This document shows, in pieces, positions 43,780 to 54,130 of a stretch of DNA of 64,000 nt (positions are counted from its first letter, which is position 1; each line of letters opens with the position of its first letter). The DNA lies in the NCBI GenBank assembly GCA_947650285.1, contig CANTFL010000146.1, positions 275,288 to 339,287 of the forward strand, written 5' to 3'. Below the pieces are notes generated by a model that searched no databases, had not been told where the DNA came from, and was given only the letters and a program-made list of their open reading frames with translations. The stretch comes from Hyaloperonospora brassicae (Eukaryota; Oomycota; Peronosporomycetes; Peronosporales; Peronosporaceae). A program made the position numbers and the translations under genes.

Positions 43780-44880
43780 CACTTACAATAGGAGGATGTT
43801 ATTACAACATATAATTCGTCTCCAGTTAAGACAAGTCAGCTCCAGAGAGACCGTACGACCTTCTTCAATTATCGGCCACCCATCCTTTATTCCCAACAAA
43901 ACATCAAGATACCTCAAGCGTCGCCAGAGGCCTGTATAGTGAGTCCTGAGGCGCTTAAAGGGTGCGCTGATCCGCGAGGGTCCAGCTCGATGACCATTTA
44001 TTTCGCTCATTTGTCCGGAGACCGGACTCGTGAGCGAAATCATCGATAATGGTGGTAACCGGCAAAGGTGCAGACCTATCGCAGAGGTAGACAGCAGTAT
44101 CATCGGCATGTCCCTAACTTTAAACTCAGTCGCCCGACCGCCAGATGTGATGGACATTCCCCTTCCTAATGTCCTCTCGTGCTTGCAAGTACCATATAAA
44201 TACTATTGAGGGCGAGAATTTAGAGAAGTTGCCCAATGGTACGCCTTTGCCGTCTTCTATAATTGAGGCTGGTCGACTTGAGCGATATCCATTTACAAGA
44301 AAGTCGCACGAAGTGTTGCGGTGTGATGCTACCACGACTGACACGAATGGAGTAAAACCCGAGCCAGGTAAGCGCCGAAAGTAGATATGGAATTCACATC
44401 GTGTCGGAAGCCTTTAAAAATTAAAAAGTTGAACAATTGCTCCATGTAGATAGCTGTCCACGTTTCTAAGCTTTGCGTATCGTCTCAAAATTGTCAAGAG
44501 CTGTATGGATAGACCGCTTCGGAACGATCTTCAACTTAAGCCATTATAAAGAGAATCCATAGGAATGGAAGCGACTTAAACAAAAGAATCTTGTAAAATA
44601 AGCCGTAGTCGCTGTTGTTGTTCAGGTGAGCGGTCGGGCGATGATCTAGCGGCAAGGCAGAGACCAAAGATTTCATCAAACTCATGGTATTCTCTTTACC
44701 AAAAGATCCCGGAAACACGCTGCACAAAAGCCATTTGATGTAAAATATCGCGAGAACAGGACCTGGCGCGTCCGCGTAATCTCGGAAAAGGTGTTGTCGA
44801 ATCATCGAATCTAGCAGATTTTCCACATTGAGCCTCTCCAAAGCCGCACTCACATCTTCGGGAGAAATGTTGGATATCAC
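43780..44880 (-). pseudogene. LINE reverse transcriptase remnant
   Basis: RT landmarks are spread over three frames: the fingers region at 44536-44880, VNGYRSSRPASI near 44270, and the Y-A-D-D box as HADDT near 44100, followed by DDFAHESGLRTNE. The two catalytic Asp of the box remain but the first residue is His. Stops and shifts prevent a continuous protein. Confidence 0.75.
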
Positions 44881-45213
44881 CGTAGAGTCATCAACCCGGT
44901 CCGAATGGTTGGTCCGGGTAGAGATGCCACGACAGCTTTAGGAAAGGCAAAAGAATAAGACCATATTAGTCTTCCAACCGTCGGTCATTCTATCAGCCGA
45001 TTCGTGGGACCAATTCGTCCCAAAAGTCGCTTTTACGCTTCGAGACACGATGTTGTTGTCTAAACACATAGTCGAAACCAGGAAGTAAAAACGGCGAGAA
45101 GTCTCTCAGGGCGTGTGTGTGCCGAACGAGAAGGAGATCTTTTCTTGGCTCGTTGTCATAGGCGTCGACACTCTGCCACAGTAAGCCGATCTTACGCCGG
45201 AGTATCGTAGGTG

Positions 45214-45218
45214 CTAGG
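45214..45218. repeat. Target site duplication (left)
   Basis: ctagg immediately precedes the first LTR base and is repeated immediately after the second LTR at 53118-53122, marking the gypsy insertion site in the LINE. Confidence 0.9.
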
Positions 45219-45597
45219 TGTAACGGGGCACACCCTTGCGTAAACTTAATGCAAGGGTTTCGGTGCCCCGACAGACGTACACGAGGCAAACGAGGAAGCG
45301 TAGATAAGGTAAAAATAATATAATTAAGTCTTTTAACCACTGTCTCTCTGTTTGACTTAACTTAATTATACTAATCTAACTGAGTGTATGGTGACGTCTC
45401 GTCACCACTCATTGCGCGCGTCTTGCGGCGATTGGTGGGTTCATATCATCAAGATATCAACCAATGAACAGACTCTTTGGTCGACCCATCAATATCACCA
45501 CTATTGGTGATATTGCTCAAAGAATATTCAACTTCATATTCTTTATTGTCACTTTCCTTAAAATGACAATTTCCATGTAACGGGATGCCCCGTTACA
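45219..45597 (-). repeat. LTR (3' LTR of the nested gypsy element)
   Basis: 379 bp with 12-bp terminal inverted repeats TGTAACGGGGCA / TGCCCCGTTACA. It pairs with 52726-53117. The string aatatcacca at 45491-45500 forms a 10-bp hairpin with 45505-45514. Confidence 0.95.
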
Positions 45598-45609
45598 TCA
45601 TCCTCCCTT
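45598..45609 (-). other. Polypurine tract
   Basis: On the minus strand AAGGGAGGATGA directly abuts the 3' LTR, where plus-strand DNA priming occurs in LTR elements. Confidence 0.7.
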
Positions 45610-45728
45610 AACTAATAGTCACTGTGTGACTATCGAAAATATGGAGGCCACCCGTTGGCCACCATTGGGACAGGGAGCACTTGTTGGGTCCGTTCCATTC
45701 AATTTCCGCTTGACCTCGCATAGTTAAC

Positions 45729-47264
45729 ATGTCTATGCGAGGTGACTCAAGACCCGCACAGCCCGGTGCTGTGCCAGACTCTGCGGGAGACGATTCGTCG
45801 TCTGCTGCTACTTCTTCGCCTGCAGCAACAGGTACTGCAGGTGCACGCGGTAACACACCGCGTGCGCACGATGACCCTGATGTAGAGGTCATCTACTCTG
45901 GCGAGTCAGACGTGTCTGACTCGGGCAATGCTCCAGAGGCGTCTCGCTCACCAGCGACGCCTCAGTATTCGCCAAGACCACTGCCGAACGAACGGACTCG
46001 TGATTTGCATCACAGTCTGTTCGGCAGTGATGACGATGGCGCGAGCCGTCGTCAATCTGGGAGCCGTGGTACCGACAAGGGTACCACTGTGAAGCGTGAT
46101 GAGTTGAAGCCGTGGCGTTTGCCCGAACAACTCATCAATAGCCTGTCTCACGAGACAGGCCAACACCATCGAATACCCTTATTCGATGCAACTGAGCTTC
46201 ACGGGTTGAGTTCCAGCGCGAAGAACTTTCGCGCTGAGGAAGACTTTTATCTCGATGTCTTCCTTAGACATCGATGGTACAACAGCAACCAAAAGCGTGA
46301 CAAAACATCGCTTTTGGCTGCGTGGAACGCGTTCGTCCAAAACGTAAAGAATTTTGGACGAGAAGGGTGGCTCAAGAAACTTGGGGCGACACGCCTCAGG
46401 TTCGAAAAGCGAACGCCAACCGTTGCCAGGTACCGGTTGCACTGTTTGTCAAGTGAGGCAGGCATTTCTTGCCTCACATGGGGAGACCCTTGTGCGAGTT
46501 GTGTTGACAACTCGCAGCGTGCACATAGGGACGTGTATTCCCTAAATTTACCCTGGATAAGGGCACACATCTCGGAGGAGATGCGTGACGCGATTGCAAA
46601 CTTGCAATCCGTCTACAAGCCCCAAAAGCGCGTGTTTACCGATGGGCCCGAGGACTCATCGGATGGGTCTCGTCATACTGGCGGACGAGACCTTCAACAT
46701 CCATCAACAGCTGAGAGCGGGGCTCCCAGCTGTTCCAAGAGGGTGGATACCCCCGCCACTGGACGAGGTAGCTCGTCCTTGATCCTGAATCGTCACGTTG
46801 ATTCAAGATACGCTCCACTAGAAAGCGTTGATCACCGTGAGCATCCACCAAAGGATGTGGTGGAGGAGGAAAGACCTCCTCCAGATGATTCGGTTCACCA
46901 TCTCGACCCTTACGAGATGGATCGCGCAATCGATGAATTGCGCGATGACTTAAAGCACGAGCACGACCGGCGCTACGCTTTGACCGATACCGTGCGGAAA
47001 AACCGCAAGGGTCACGAGGCTGATCGGGCGAGGGATCGCGCCGATTATGCCACAGCGCAGCTTCAGGTCGAGCGGGATGTCCGCTCCCTATTCGGCGAGC
47101 TGGCGATAGCTCGCAGGGAGATATCTCGGTTAAGTTCCGAGGTATCATATCTGCGCGACCAGACGGATCGTCTGGAGCGCGAACGCAAGAATTTGATGGA
47201 TGTTCTTGAACGTGGGGGCTATCTTCATCGGAAGAAGAAGACTCGTACTGACAGTACGACCTGA
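45729..47264 (+). CDS. Antisense ORF of the gypsy element, unknown coiled-coil protein
   Basis: 511 codons from an ATG 131 bp inside the 3' LTR, running against gag-pol and overlapping the chromodomain/integrase C-terminal frame by about 630 bp. Residues 1-100 are Ser/Pro/Asp-rich. Residues about 120-290 look globular (FYLDVFLRHRWYNSNQKRD, LLAAWNAFVQN, ISCLTWGDPCASC). Residues about 395-500 are a long charged coiled coil (DELRDDLKHEHDRRYALTD, LSSEVSYLRDQTDRLERE). It is uninterrupted although the sense frames are broken. Function unknown; antisense ORFs are known in some plant gypsy elements. The adjacent LTR could provide a promoter, but no direct signal is visible. Confidence 0.6.
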   Translation: MSMRGDSRPAQPGAVPDSAGDDSSSAATSSPAATGTAGARGNTPRAHDDPDVEVIYSGESDVSDSGNAPEASRSPATPQYSPRPLPNERTRDLHHSLFGSDDDGASRRQSGSRGTDKGTTVKRDELKPWRLPEQLINSLSHETGQHHRIPLFDATELHGLSSSAKNFRAEEDFYLDVFLRHRWYNSNQKRDKTSLLAAWNAFVQNVKNFGREGWLKKLGATRLRFEKRTPTVARYRLHCLSSEAGISCLTWGDPCASCVDNSQRAHRDVYSLNLPWIRAHISEEMRDAIANLQSVYKPQKRVFTDGPEDSSDGSRHTGGRDLQHPSTAESGAPSCSKRVDTPATGRGSSSLILNRHVDSRYAPLESVDHREHPPKDVVEEERPPPDDSVHHLDPYEMDRAIDELRDDLKHEHDRRYALTDTVRKNRKGHEADRARDRADYATAQLQVERDVRSLFGELAIARREISRLSSEVSYLRDQTDRLERERKNLMDVLERGGYLHRKKKTRTDSTT

Positions 47265-47868
47265 GCCTCCCCACGTAAAACGTAGGATGCGTGCGCATCT
47301 TACGTGGCAATTCGAGTGTGTATGCATTGCCGTTGCGATGCAACACTCGAAATGGCCCAATGTATTTCGGCAGTAGTTTACTACTGCCGACACTAGTGAC
47401 TGCATGTCCAGGTAAGTTTACCGTAGACAGTAGTACTAGGTCGTTAACCTTAAATGAAAGAACATTTGCTCTTCCATTCTTGTCTACGCCTTGTTTCTGG
47501 CGGTCCACCACATTTGCGATGGAGTCCTATACAAAACGGACTACCGCCTCTCGAGTCAGCAGAAAGTTCTCTGCTGACTCTTTGTTTTGTCTTTCAGTGC
47601 GCTTCGTGCGCACTGCTAAGAGATTGTTCTCTTCTTCAGCGAGGTTGTCTTCTTCCTCGCTGGCATAATCGTTGGCGATGCTAAATATACCAGCATCGTC
47701 ATCATCATCCGAATCAATAATAGCGTCGTCGCTATTATTGAGGTGATCTTCTTCATCGATGTCGACTTGATCGACATCGGCATCATACGTGACGACGTCA
47801 GCGTCGACACATGATAAGCAAGAGCCAAAACGGTTTTTGCTCGAGCAAGTCCCTCCCCCCTTATGCAA
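46636..47868 (-). pseudogene. Gypsy integrase C-terminal domain and chromodomain
   Basis: Two frames: 47868-47527 carries an acidic linker (DADVVTYDADVDQVDIDEE and EEEDNLAEEENN). 47511-46636 carries the integrase C-terminal block (VGSSKLLPKYIGPFRVLHR, KMRTHPTFYVGRL) and an intact chromodomain (about 46645-46790: RFLVERIL, SYLVQWRGYP, WNSWEP). The chromodomain would target integration through chromatin binding. The region 46636-47264 is antisense to the 511-codon ORF. Confidence 0.85.
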
Positions 47869-48626
47869 GAGTCACACTCTATAAGGGTGGGCACTCGTGG
47901 ATGGCGTAGGCCATTCACGTAAAACGGTGTGTGCTGTGTTGAAGCATGCACCGAATTATTGATGGCGAATTCCACCATGGGTAGGAATTCGCTCCAACTC
48001 GGAAACGAGTGGACATATCCTCGAAGGATCTCTTCGAGGACACGGTTCGCACGTTCCGTCTGACCATCTTTTTTCGGATGGTCAGAAGTAGACATCTTCA
48101 ATCGTGTTCCGAGAGAACGGAACACGGTTTGCCAAAATTCCGCCGTGAACCGAGGGTCACGGTCGGATACGAGTTCATGGGGCAACCCGTGGAGTCTAAA
48201 GACCGTGTCTAGAAAGACACGAGCACAACCTTGAGCCTTGATCGACTCGGGCACTGCAGCAAGATGCACCATCTTGCTGAACCGGTCAACAAACACAAGA
48301 ATACCATTATTCTTGTGAGCGTCTTTGGGAAAACCGAAGGCGAAGTCCATTGAAACGGACTGCCAGCACTCTGTCGGAACAGGCAAAGGCTGCAATGGCG
48401 CACGGGATGAAGGACTAAGCTTCACCCGTTGACAAACCTCGCAAGCACGTATGTACTTGCGGACAAACTGATACTGGCGTGGCCAGTAAAAGTCACGACT
48501 TACCGCGACGTAAGTCTTTTTTTCTACCATGATGGCCGCTTGTTGGGGCATCGTGACACTCATACATGATGCGTAAACAAAAATCATGATGAGCGGGTAC
48601 GACGACACGAGGCGTGTCGTCGGCAA
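47616..48626 (-). pseudogene. Gypsy integrase core
   Basis: The frame contains the zinc-module Cys pair (RACEVCQRV) and the DDE core: first Asp in SMDFAFGF, second in SDRDPRF, Glu in KKDGQTERANRVLEE. All three catalytic residues are retained. The frame is shifted relative to both neighbours, and its last residues read out of the family frame. Confidence 0.9.
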
Positions 48627-48930
48627 CAGCTGTATAGTTCAGCAATCCGTTGCGTGTACAATACCGATCCGATGAGGATCGGTACAAAGCCGGTAAATCC
48701 CTCATGGATTTACTGGATGGATTCACCAGATGATCCATCAATCGCAAAAGATCCTTATCTTCTGCGTATGCCTTTCGTACGTCGTCAAGTAAACTTGACG
48801 ACGGGACACTTACTGACAGTGTCGTAACAGTGGGCTTATCCTCACTGTTGATTTGTACGTCCGGCTCGAAATTGGGCCGGCGCGAAAGCGCATCAGCGAC
48901 GACATTGAGTCGTCCTGGTTTATAGTTCAC
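48493..48930 (-). pseudogene. Gypsy RNase H end and connection to integrase
   Basis: The frame starts with NYKPGRLNVVADALSRRP, the typical end of gypsy RNase H, and ends at the zinc-module His pair (CHDAPTSGHHGRKK) before shifting into the integrase frame. Confidence 0.85.
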
Positions 48931-50059
48931 GGAGATTATACTCCGCGAAGAAAGACAGCCACCTCGCCATCCTTTGCGAGAGGTGGGGACTGTTTACGGC
49001 CGTGCGTAGTGACGCATGGTCGGTATACACGATGAACGGTCTATCTCCCAAGAGATAGACCCGGAACTTAGCCAGTGCGTATTTCATGGCAAGGAGTTCC
49101 TTGTCATGCACGGGGTAATTACGCTCAGCTGCTTGCAGATGATGCGACTGACAACAGATGACGCGCTCCGCGCCATCTGCGTCGAACTGCATTAACGCAC
49201 CGCGGATTGCAAAATCGCTGGCGTCACAGACCACACGAAATGTCTGTCCTGATCTGCAATCGCCAAGATCGGCGATTGCATCAAGCTTTGCTTGATACCG
49301 CTCAAAGGAACGCTGGCACTCAGCGTTCCATGACCACTTGACATTTTTCTTGAGCAAGCAAGAAAGATGAACAGTCATTTCGGCGTAGTTGCGCGAGTAC
49401 TTGTGCAAGTACGCCGCTAGACCAAGAAAATTCCTTAACCCCTTGACATCGACTGGCACTGGCCGGACGGGGATCGCCTTGATCTTTTCGGGATCAGGGC
49501 GTTCGCCGTGTTTACCCACGATGCATCCAAGAAGTAATAATTCGCTAGCCGCGAATATACACTTCTTGAGGTTGGCGTACAACTTATGCTTGCGCATAAT
49601 GTGAAGAACCTGACGAACGTGAGTTCTGTGAACTTCAACGTCCTTCTTTCCGTCCATAGCCCGGCTATGGACGAACACATCGTCGAAGTAACTCGGTGCG
49701 AAGTCTCGCACCGGTCTCAACAGATTTGTGACACATCTGTTGAATGTTGCAGGGGCATTGCTCAGCCCCTGTGGCATAACTAGCCACTCCCACAGCATCC
49801 CGCTGGGGGTACTCACTGCCGTGAACGGGATGTCCCGTTCACGCATGAGGATCTGATAGAGCCCATCTATCAGATCCATGGACGAAAAGATGGTACTCTT
49901 TGACATACCATCTATGATTACTTCCTTCCTCGGTATCGGCGTCTGAGCCGGTACCGTTGCAGCATTCAATTTGTTGAATGCGTGCACTATCCGCCATCCT
50001 CCTGTGGCCTTTCGCACACAGAAGGTCGGAGAGCTGTGGGGGGATGTTAATTCCCTCAC
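48920..50059 (-). pseudogene. Gypsy reverse transcriptase and RNase H
   Basis: 379 codons open. RT blocks are SSPTFCVRK, GWRIVHAFNKLNAAT, GLSNAPATFNR and the catalytic SYFDDVFVHS (Y-F-D-D, both Asp kept). RNase H blocks are VCDASDFA, NYPVHDKELLAM and YTDHASLRT, so its acidic residues are kept. Upstream, the same frame contains the segment before the RT fold (about 50060-50290), interrupted by two stops, one at a Trp codon position (near 50128). Confidence 0.92.
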
Positions 50060-50293
50060 ATGGCCCGCTGCTAAGCGATCGGCAAAGAACTTGTCGATCG
50101 CTAGTACTTGTTCACGAGGCAGTGGCTACTGCTTCATGACTCAGTACTTCGAGCCCGGTTTGAGATCGATCTCGTGTCGAGTGCCTTTGTCCTTAGGTAA
50201 CTCGCAAGGTACGGATTCAGGGAATACGTACTTGAATTCGATCAAATCCTTATACAAAGGATTTGCCTGAAGTGAATACCAGGATTGAGACGT

Positions 50294-50722
50294 TTATCGC
50301 TCAATCCGAGTTTTCTTACCGACGACACTTTCGTCCATCGATGAGCTGCTGAGAACCCGTTCGTTCTCAGCAAATACTGTTGCCGACCGAATGTTGGTCA
50401 CATACTCATCCTCTGTGACGAGTATGCAGATCTGCTTGACTTTGCCACTACCCAGGTCACGCAAGAACCGTTTCGCTTCTAGCGTTGGCAACTGAGTTAT
50501 CTCCGAAGTTGACTTCGGAGGCACAATCAGATCAAGCGTATAAGCGCCTACGCTTGATCCGTCGTTAACCAAGACGTTCAACGTCTCGGTTTCTTCCTGG
50601 GAACTTGCTTTTACAGGTTGATGAGGGCCTGATCCCTCAGCAAGCGACTCTTGAGGAATTCCTTCCTCAAGTACGTGGGGACTTATTACCTCGACGTCTT
50701 CTGACTGTGGCTGTGCAACCAC
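50294..50722 (-). pseudogene. Gypsy protease-RT linker
   Basis: 142 codons of a mostly polar linker (KQICILVTEDEYVTNI) between protease and RT in the minus frame. No catalytic motif; it is assigned by position within the polyprotein. Confidence 0.65.
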
Positions 50723-50739
50723 AGTCAGGAACCGATCCT

Positions 50740-51390
50740 CTACGGTCGACTCTCCAGTCGACCTAGGATTTTCATGTTCCCGCTTGTGGGCAACCGGTTT
50801 TCTCTTGCTAGATGTCGCCCGCTAGTTATGCATCCATGTCCCGGCCTACTCGACTTTTTCGAGTGGTGGACCTTCGGCGCAGCCTGTACTTCTGTACAGC
50901 CGCCAGGAGCTCGCTCCACAGTGTAGTGATCAACTACACTGTGATCTTGTGCAGTCGTGCTAACGACCGTACCGCAAGTGAGGCCATCGCACTCACTCGC
51001 AGAACATCCACACGCTTGCGGACGCTCCAAGACGTTCATCAGATGGCCATCCGATGAACAAGCGGCAGGCATCTTCACGGATCGATGCTGCCAGCTCACT
51101 CTTGGCTCGTACCTTCTGAGCCAATGGAATCCCAGGATGACATCAAATTTGTCATCCAGATCCAGTACGATGAAATCATTATCGTACTGTTCGCCCTCCA
51201 ACGTGTAGTGGATTCCTACTACACGTTTCTCAACGGTAATCGATGCGCCTGTTGCAAGGCGCACCGTCATCCTTGTGAGGGGAATGTCGCGCTCAACGAA
51301 CTTGAGCCTAAGACCCTCTAGTGACTGGGTCAAACAAAGTTGTTCGACGCCCCACAGTCTACTAGTGCACGAAGCGACTAATCATTTGTC
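50740..51390 (-). pseudogene. Gypsy aspartic protease
   Basis: The active site ALVDCGASNNFV is read near 51385-51345, then a stop and frameshift lead into the frame opening at 51333. That frame continues LATGASITVEK, YDNDFIVLDLDDKFDVILGF and WLRRYEP in retropepsin order. The catalytic Asp is present. Confidence 0.85.
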
Positions 51391-51526
51391 GCTTCCAACT
51401 TCAAGGTGATGAGCGAAACGTCATCACCAGGTGCAGAGACACACAATGATTGTGTATCTGGAGCAACTTTCGTCAAGAGATTTGCAAATTATCTTGAGGT
51501 TGCTGGATCAGTAGGGCGCTCCGCTC

Positions 51527-51841
51527 CTAATGACCCCGACCATTTTTTGATGGTCCGTCTCGCTGTTGCGGCTTCGCAACAGCGCTGGACCCACGCCCAT
51601 TGCCCTTTCTGGCAATCGGTCGTCCATTTCGCTCAGTACTGTTTGGTACTGGAAGTGGAGCACTACACTCATATGCGTAGTGCCCTAACTTCTGACAGCG
51701 ATTGCACCTCTGCAATTGCTTGTTGTTTGAAGAGCGAGGTCTCTCGCTCTTAACATAGCAGAGGTCCATTGGTTCTGGACCTCCGATCTCTTGTCGTCTT
51801 GGTGGACGATAAGAGGTTGAGCTAACATGAGCCTTTCTCAT
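51527..51841 (-). pseudogene. Gypsy gag C-terminus with zinc knuckle
   Basis: The frame has CNRCQKLGHYAYEC (C-x2-C-x4-H-x4-C), the nucleocapsid zinc knuckle, within a basic region. A single TAA at about 51857 separates it from the upstream gag frame. Confidence 0.9.
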
Positions 51842-51856
51842 GCTAAAGTCTTCCTG

Positions 51857-52681
51857 TTACGCGGCTGATATCGCTTCTTCCAGCGTATTTAGCTCAAGGC
51901 GGAACAGGTGGCTCCGGACGGGCCCTTTTGCGAGCCCTTGCATGAACACCGTAATCAACGTGTGTTCATGGAATGGGTTAGCAGTTACACTACTCGCGAG
52001 GAGTCGTATATGTTGTGCGTAAGCGTGAACATCACGCTTACCCTGCTTGAGTTTCAAGAGCTCTGAACGAGCCCTGAACTCAGCCCGTGGCGGCTCAAAC
52101 GTTTGTCTTAGCCGGAATTTGAAGTCATCTAGTGACCTAAACACATTTGGGTCGCTACTCTCGAGTCCCAGGGACCAAGGTTTGGCACGCCCTGCCAAGT
52201 GGGTCTGAGCAAATGTAAGTTTCATTTGCTCATCTTCGACGCGACGAGCCCTTAAGGCTCTGTCGAGTTCGACAAACCACAATAAGAGGGACTCCTCCGG
52301 GACTCCACTGTACTTGGAGATGTCAACTTTCATGACCTCGGGACGACGCGCATGCGCCGTCCCGCCCACAGCAGCATGGAATTGCTGCTGTCTCAACAGC
52401 TCTGTCTGTTGAGCACCGAGTTCTCTCAACTGCTCGGCCTGTTGAGAGCCTTGCTGGTGAAGCAAGGCTACTTTCTCCCTTTCGGCGACAAGTTCATTTT
52501 GAATGAACTCGGCTATAGCGGCATGTTGTTGGTCTCTGTCTAGATACTCTAACATGGCGCTAATGGCGAACTCGCCTACGGTAAAAATCATTCGTTCTAC
52601 CGCACCCCATTCGATGTCACTCAAATGGATAAACCCTTCACGCGTGGCGTGAAAGGTCTCTTCATCATCCAACATGTTCAT
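51857..52681 (-). pseudogene. Gypsy gag capsid region
   Basis: 274 codons in frame with the zinc-knuckle fragment. It has a Gln-rich coiled segment (about residues 60-95) and a capsid-type block (ISKYSGVPEESLLLWF, AKPWSL, RQTFEPPRAEFRARSELL, VHAYAQHIRLLA). It starts about 25 bp downstream of the PBS and probably ran on into the nucleocapsid before the stop arose. Confidence 0.88.
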
Positions 52682-52707
52682 GTTGGATGTTGTGGTCCTT
52701 GGAAGGA

Positions 52708-52723
52708 CTACAAAGTGCTACCA
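52708..52723 (-). other. Primer binding site
   Basis: On the minus strand TGGTAGCACTTTGTAG begins two bases after the 5' LTR. TGG pairs with a tRNA CCA end; the priming tRNA was not identified. Confidence 0.6.
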
Positions 52724-52725
52724 GG

Positions 52726-53117
52726 TGTAACGGGGCACACCCTTCCGTGAACTTAACGCAAGGGTTTCGGTGCCCCGACAGACGTACACAAGGCAAGCGA
52801 GGAAGCGTAGATAAGGTAAATTCAGAGCTGGTGTATAATATAATAAAGTCTTTTAACCACTGTCTCTCTGTTTGACTTAACTTAATTATACTAATCTAAC
52901 TGAATGTATGGTGACGTCTCGTCACCACTCATTGCGCGCGTCTTGCGGCGATTGGTGGGTTCATATCATCAAGATATCAACCAATGAACAGACTCTTTGG
53001 TCGACCCATCAATATCACCACTATTGGTGATATTGTTCAAAGAATATTTAACATAATACTATCTATTGTCATTATCTATCAAATGACAATTTCCATGTAA
53101 CGGGATGCCCCGTTACA
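52726..53117 (-). repeat. LTR (5' LTR of the nested gypsy element)
   Basis: 392 bp, paired with 45219-45597. It has a net 13 extra bases around 52820 (ttcagagctggtg region) and a diverged patch near 53041-53085. The terminal inverted repeats are the same. Confidence 0.95.
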
Positions 53118-53122
53118 CTAGG
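53118..53122. repeat. Target site duplication (right)
   Basis: ctagg directly after the LTR, identical to 45214-45218. Confidence 0.9.
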
Positions 53123-53289
53123 CTGTCGCACCGTTCACGGTCTTCCGAAGGCGAGTTAGCAGGCGTACGCGCCAACAGCATTGCGGCATTTAACCGGACA
53201 AATAGACGACCCAGGAGCTGCCAATAGCGTTTTTTCAGTCCTTGACGCGCGGTTTTGGTAGTCTCCAAACGAAGGTTACGATGTCCTAT

Positions 53290-54130
53290 ATTCCAGTGAT
53301 CCGAACAATCAGCCAAGCTCCGGTCGGTGATATAGTCCGACGTCGGAAACGGAATGGTCGCGTCATTTTAAAGCTGGTCAAGCGGTATGGCATCACTGAC
53401 CGCTTTGTGTGCGGCTGCATGCGCACAACCTGGAACAGGATACACGCGTCTCGGATTTCGGATAGGAACCACATGTCGTGGAGCGCTGATCCTGATCCTG
53501 ATGTAATTGTGGCCGGCGGCCGGACCAGCAACTGACATAGCAACGTCTAGAACCTATTCAGCATGTTGAGAACTCACATATTACATACCCAGCCGCAAAA
53601 TTTCCGAACCACCGCCCTACAGAGTGCAGAAATAGGTGTGAGCCGCCGCCCGGATCGCCAGTACAGCTCTTTTTTCATCAGCTATCTTCACAATATCATC
53701 AAGATAATTGATAATCTGCACTCGACTGATAAATTGTCGCAGCTCGAAAGAATCGTGTCGTCTGGGTGGCGATACTAAGGAATTGTCCAGTCGCGGTTCT
53801 AAAGTACAGTTGAAGTCCCCTCCAACAAACATGGGTCCGTCATATTCTTGAAAAAGAAGTTAGAGGCTCTCAAACATCGAATCACTTTCAGGATTGACAC
53901 TTGGTGCATAACCGTCGACAATAAGAGCTGCTTCGCCTAGGAGCGTGATCTGAACCGACACCCAGTGCGGCGTCTAATGCGCCTCAGACTGCGGAACCAT
54001 TTTCGTGACCGATGAGTACGGGCTCAATATTATTTCCACTCCGCATCGAGAGTGCTTTGAAGCGGTCCATAACGAGCGTCCACGCTGGTGCACGAAACCT
54101 CAATGGGAATTGTTCAGCTTTTCCATAGTC
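53290..54130 (-). pseudogene. LINE APE-type endonuclease remnant
   Basis: Minus-strand blocks are RGRSLWTASKHSRCGVEIIL, HWVSVQITLLGEAALIVDGY and MFVGGDFNCTLEPRLDNS (the G-D-F-N catalytic block), followed by SPPRRHDSFELR. They match the EEP endonuclease of Tx1/L1-type LINEs. Stops and frameshifts lie between blocks. Confidence 0.8.

Larger units (their letters stand above)
42250..45218 (-). mobile_element. LINE non-LTR retrotransposon, 3' part (RT and C-terminal Cys/His region)
   Basis: Minus-strand frames give blocks of a LINE reverse transcriptase of Tx1/L1 type. An N-terminal part (SPEDVSAALERL, YADAPGPVLAIFY, SFGKENTMSLMK, LDHRPTAHLNN) lies at 44536-44880, LVNGYRS at about 44280, and the catalytic box HADDTAVYL at about 44100. 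A C-terminal CADACPVLARHIFWTC region lies at 42299-42544. Frames shift many times and stops are common, so the copy is dead. The gypsy element inserted at its upstream end. Confidence 0.75.
45219..53117 (-). mobile_element. Full-length Ty3/gypsy LTR retrotransposon nested in a LINE
   Basis: About 7.9 kb with two LTRs, a 5-bp target duplication, a PBS and a polypurine tract, all consistent with minus-strand orientation (5' LTR at 52726-53117). Gag, protease, RT, RNase H, integrase and chromodomain follow from 52681 down to 46636. A 511-codon antisense ORF (45729-47264) fills the 3' part. Stops and frameshifts (a TAA in gag, shifts around protease, two stops before RT, shifts around integrase) make it non-autonomous, though decay is modest. 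The LTRs differ by about 13 bp in length and by several substitutions, so insertion is not very recent. The element is packed with short perfect hairpins. Confidence 0.95.

Noticed and set aside
45219..45597. CRISPR-like array from the regularly spaced hairpins of the gypsy element
   Set aside because: The stems differ in sequence from one another, with no shared repeat, and the genome is eukaryotic.
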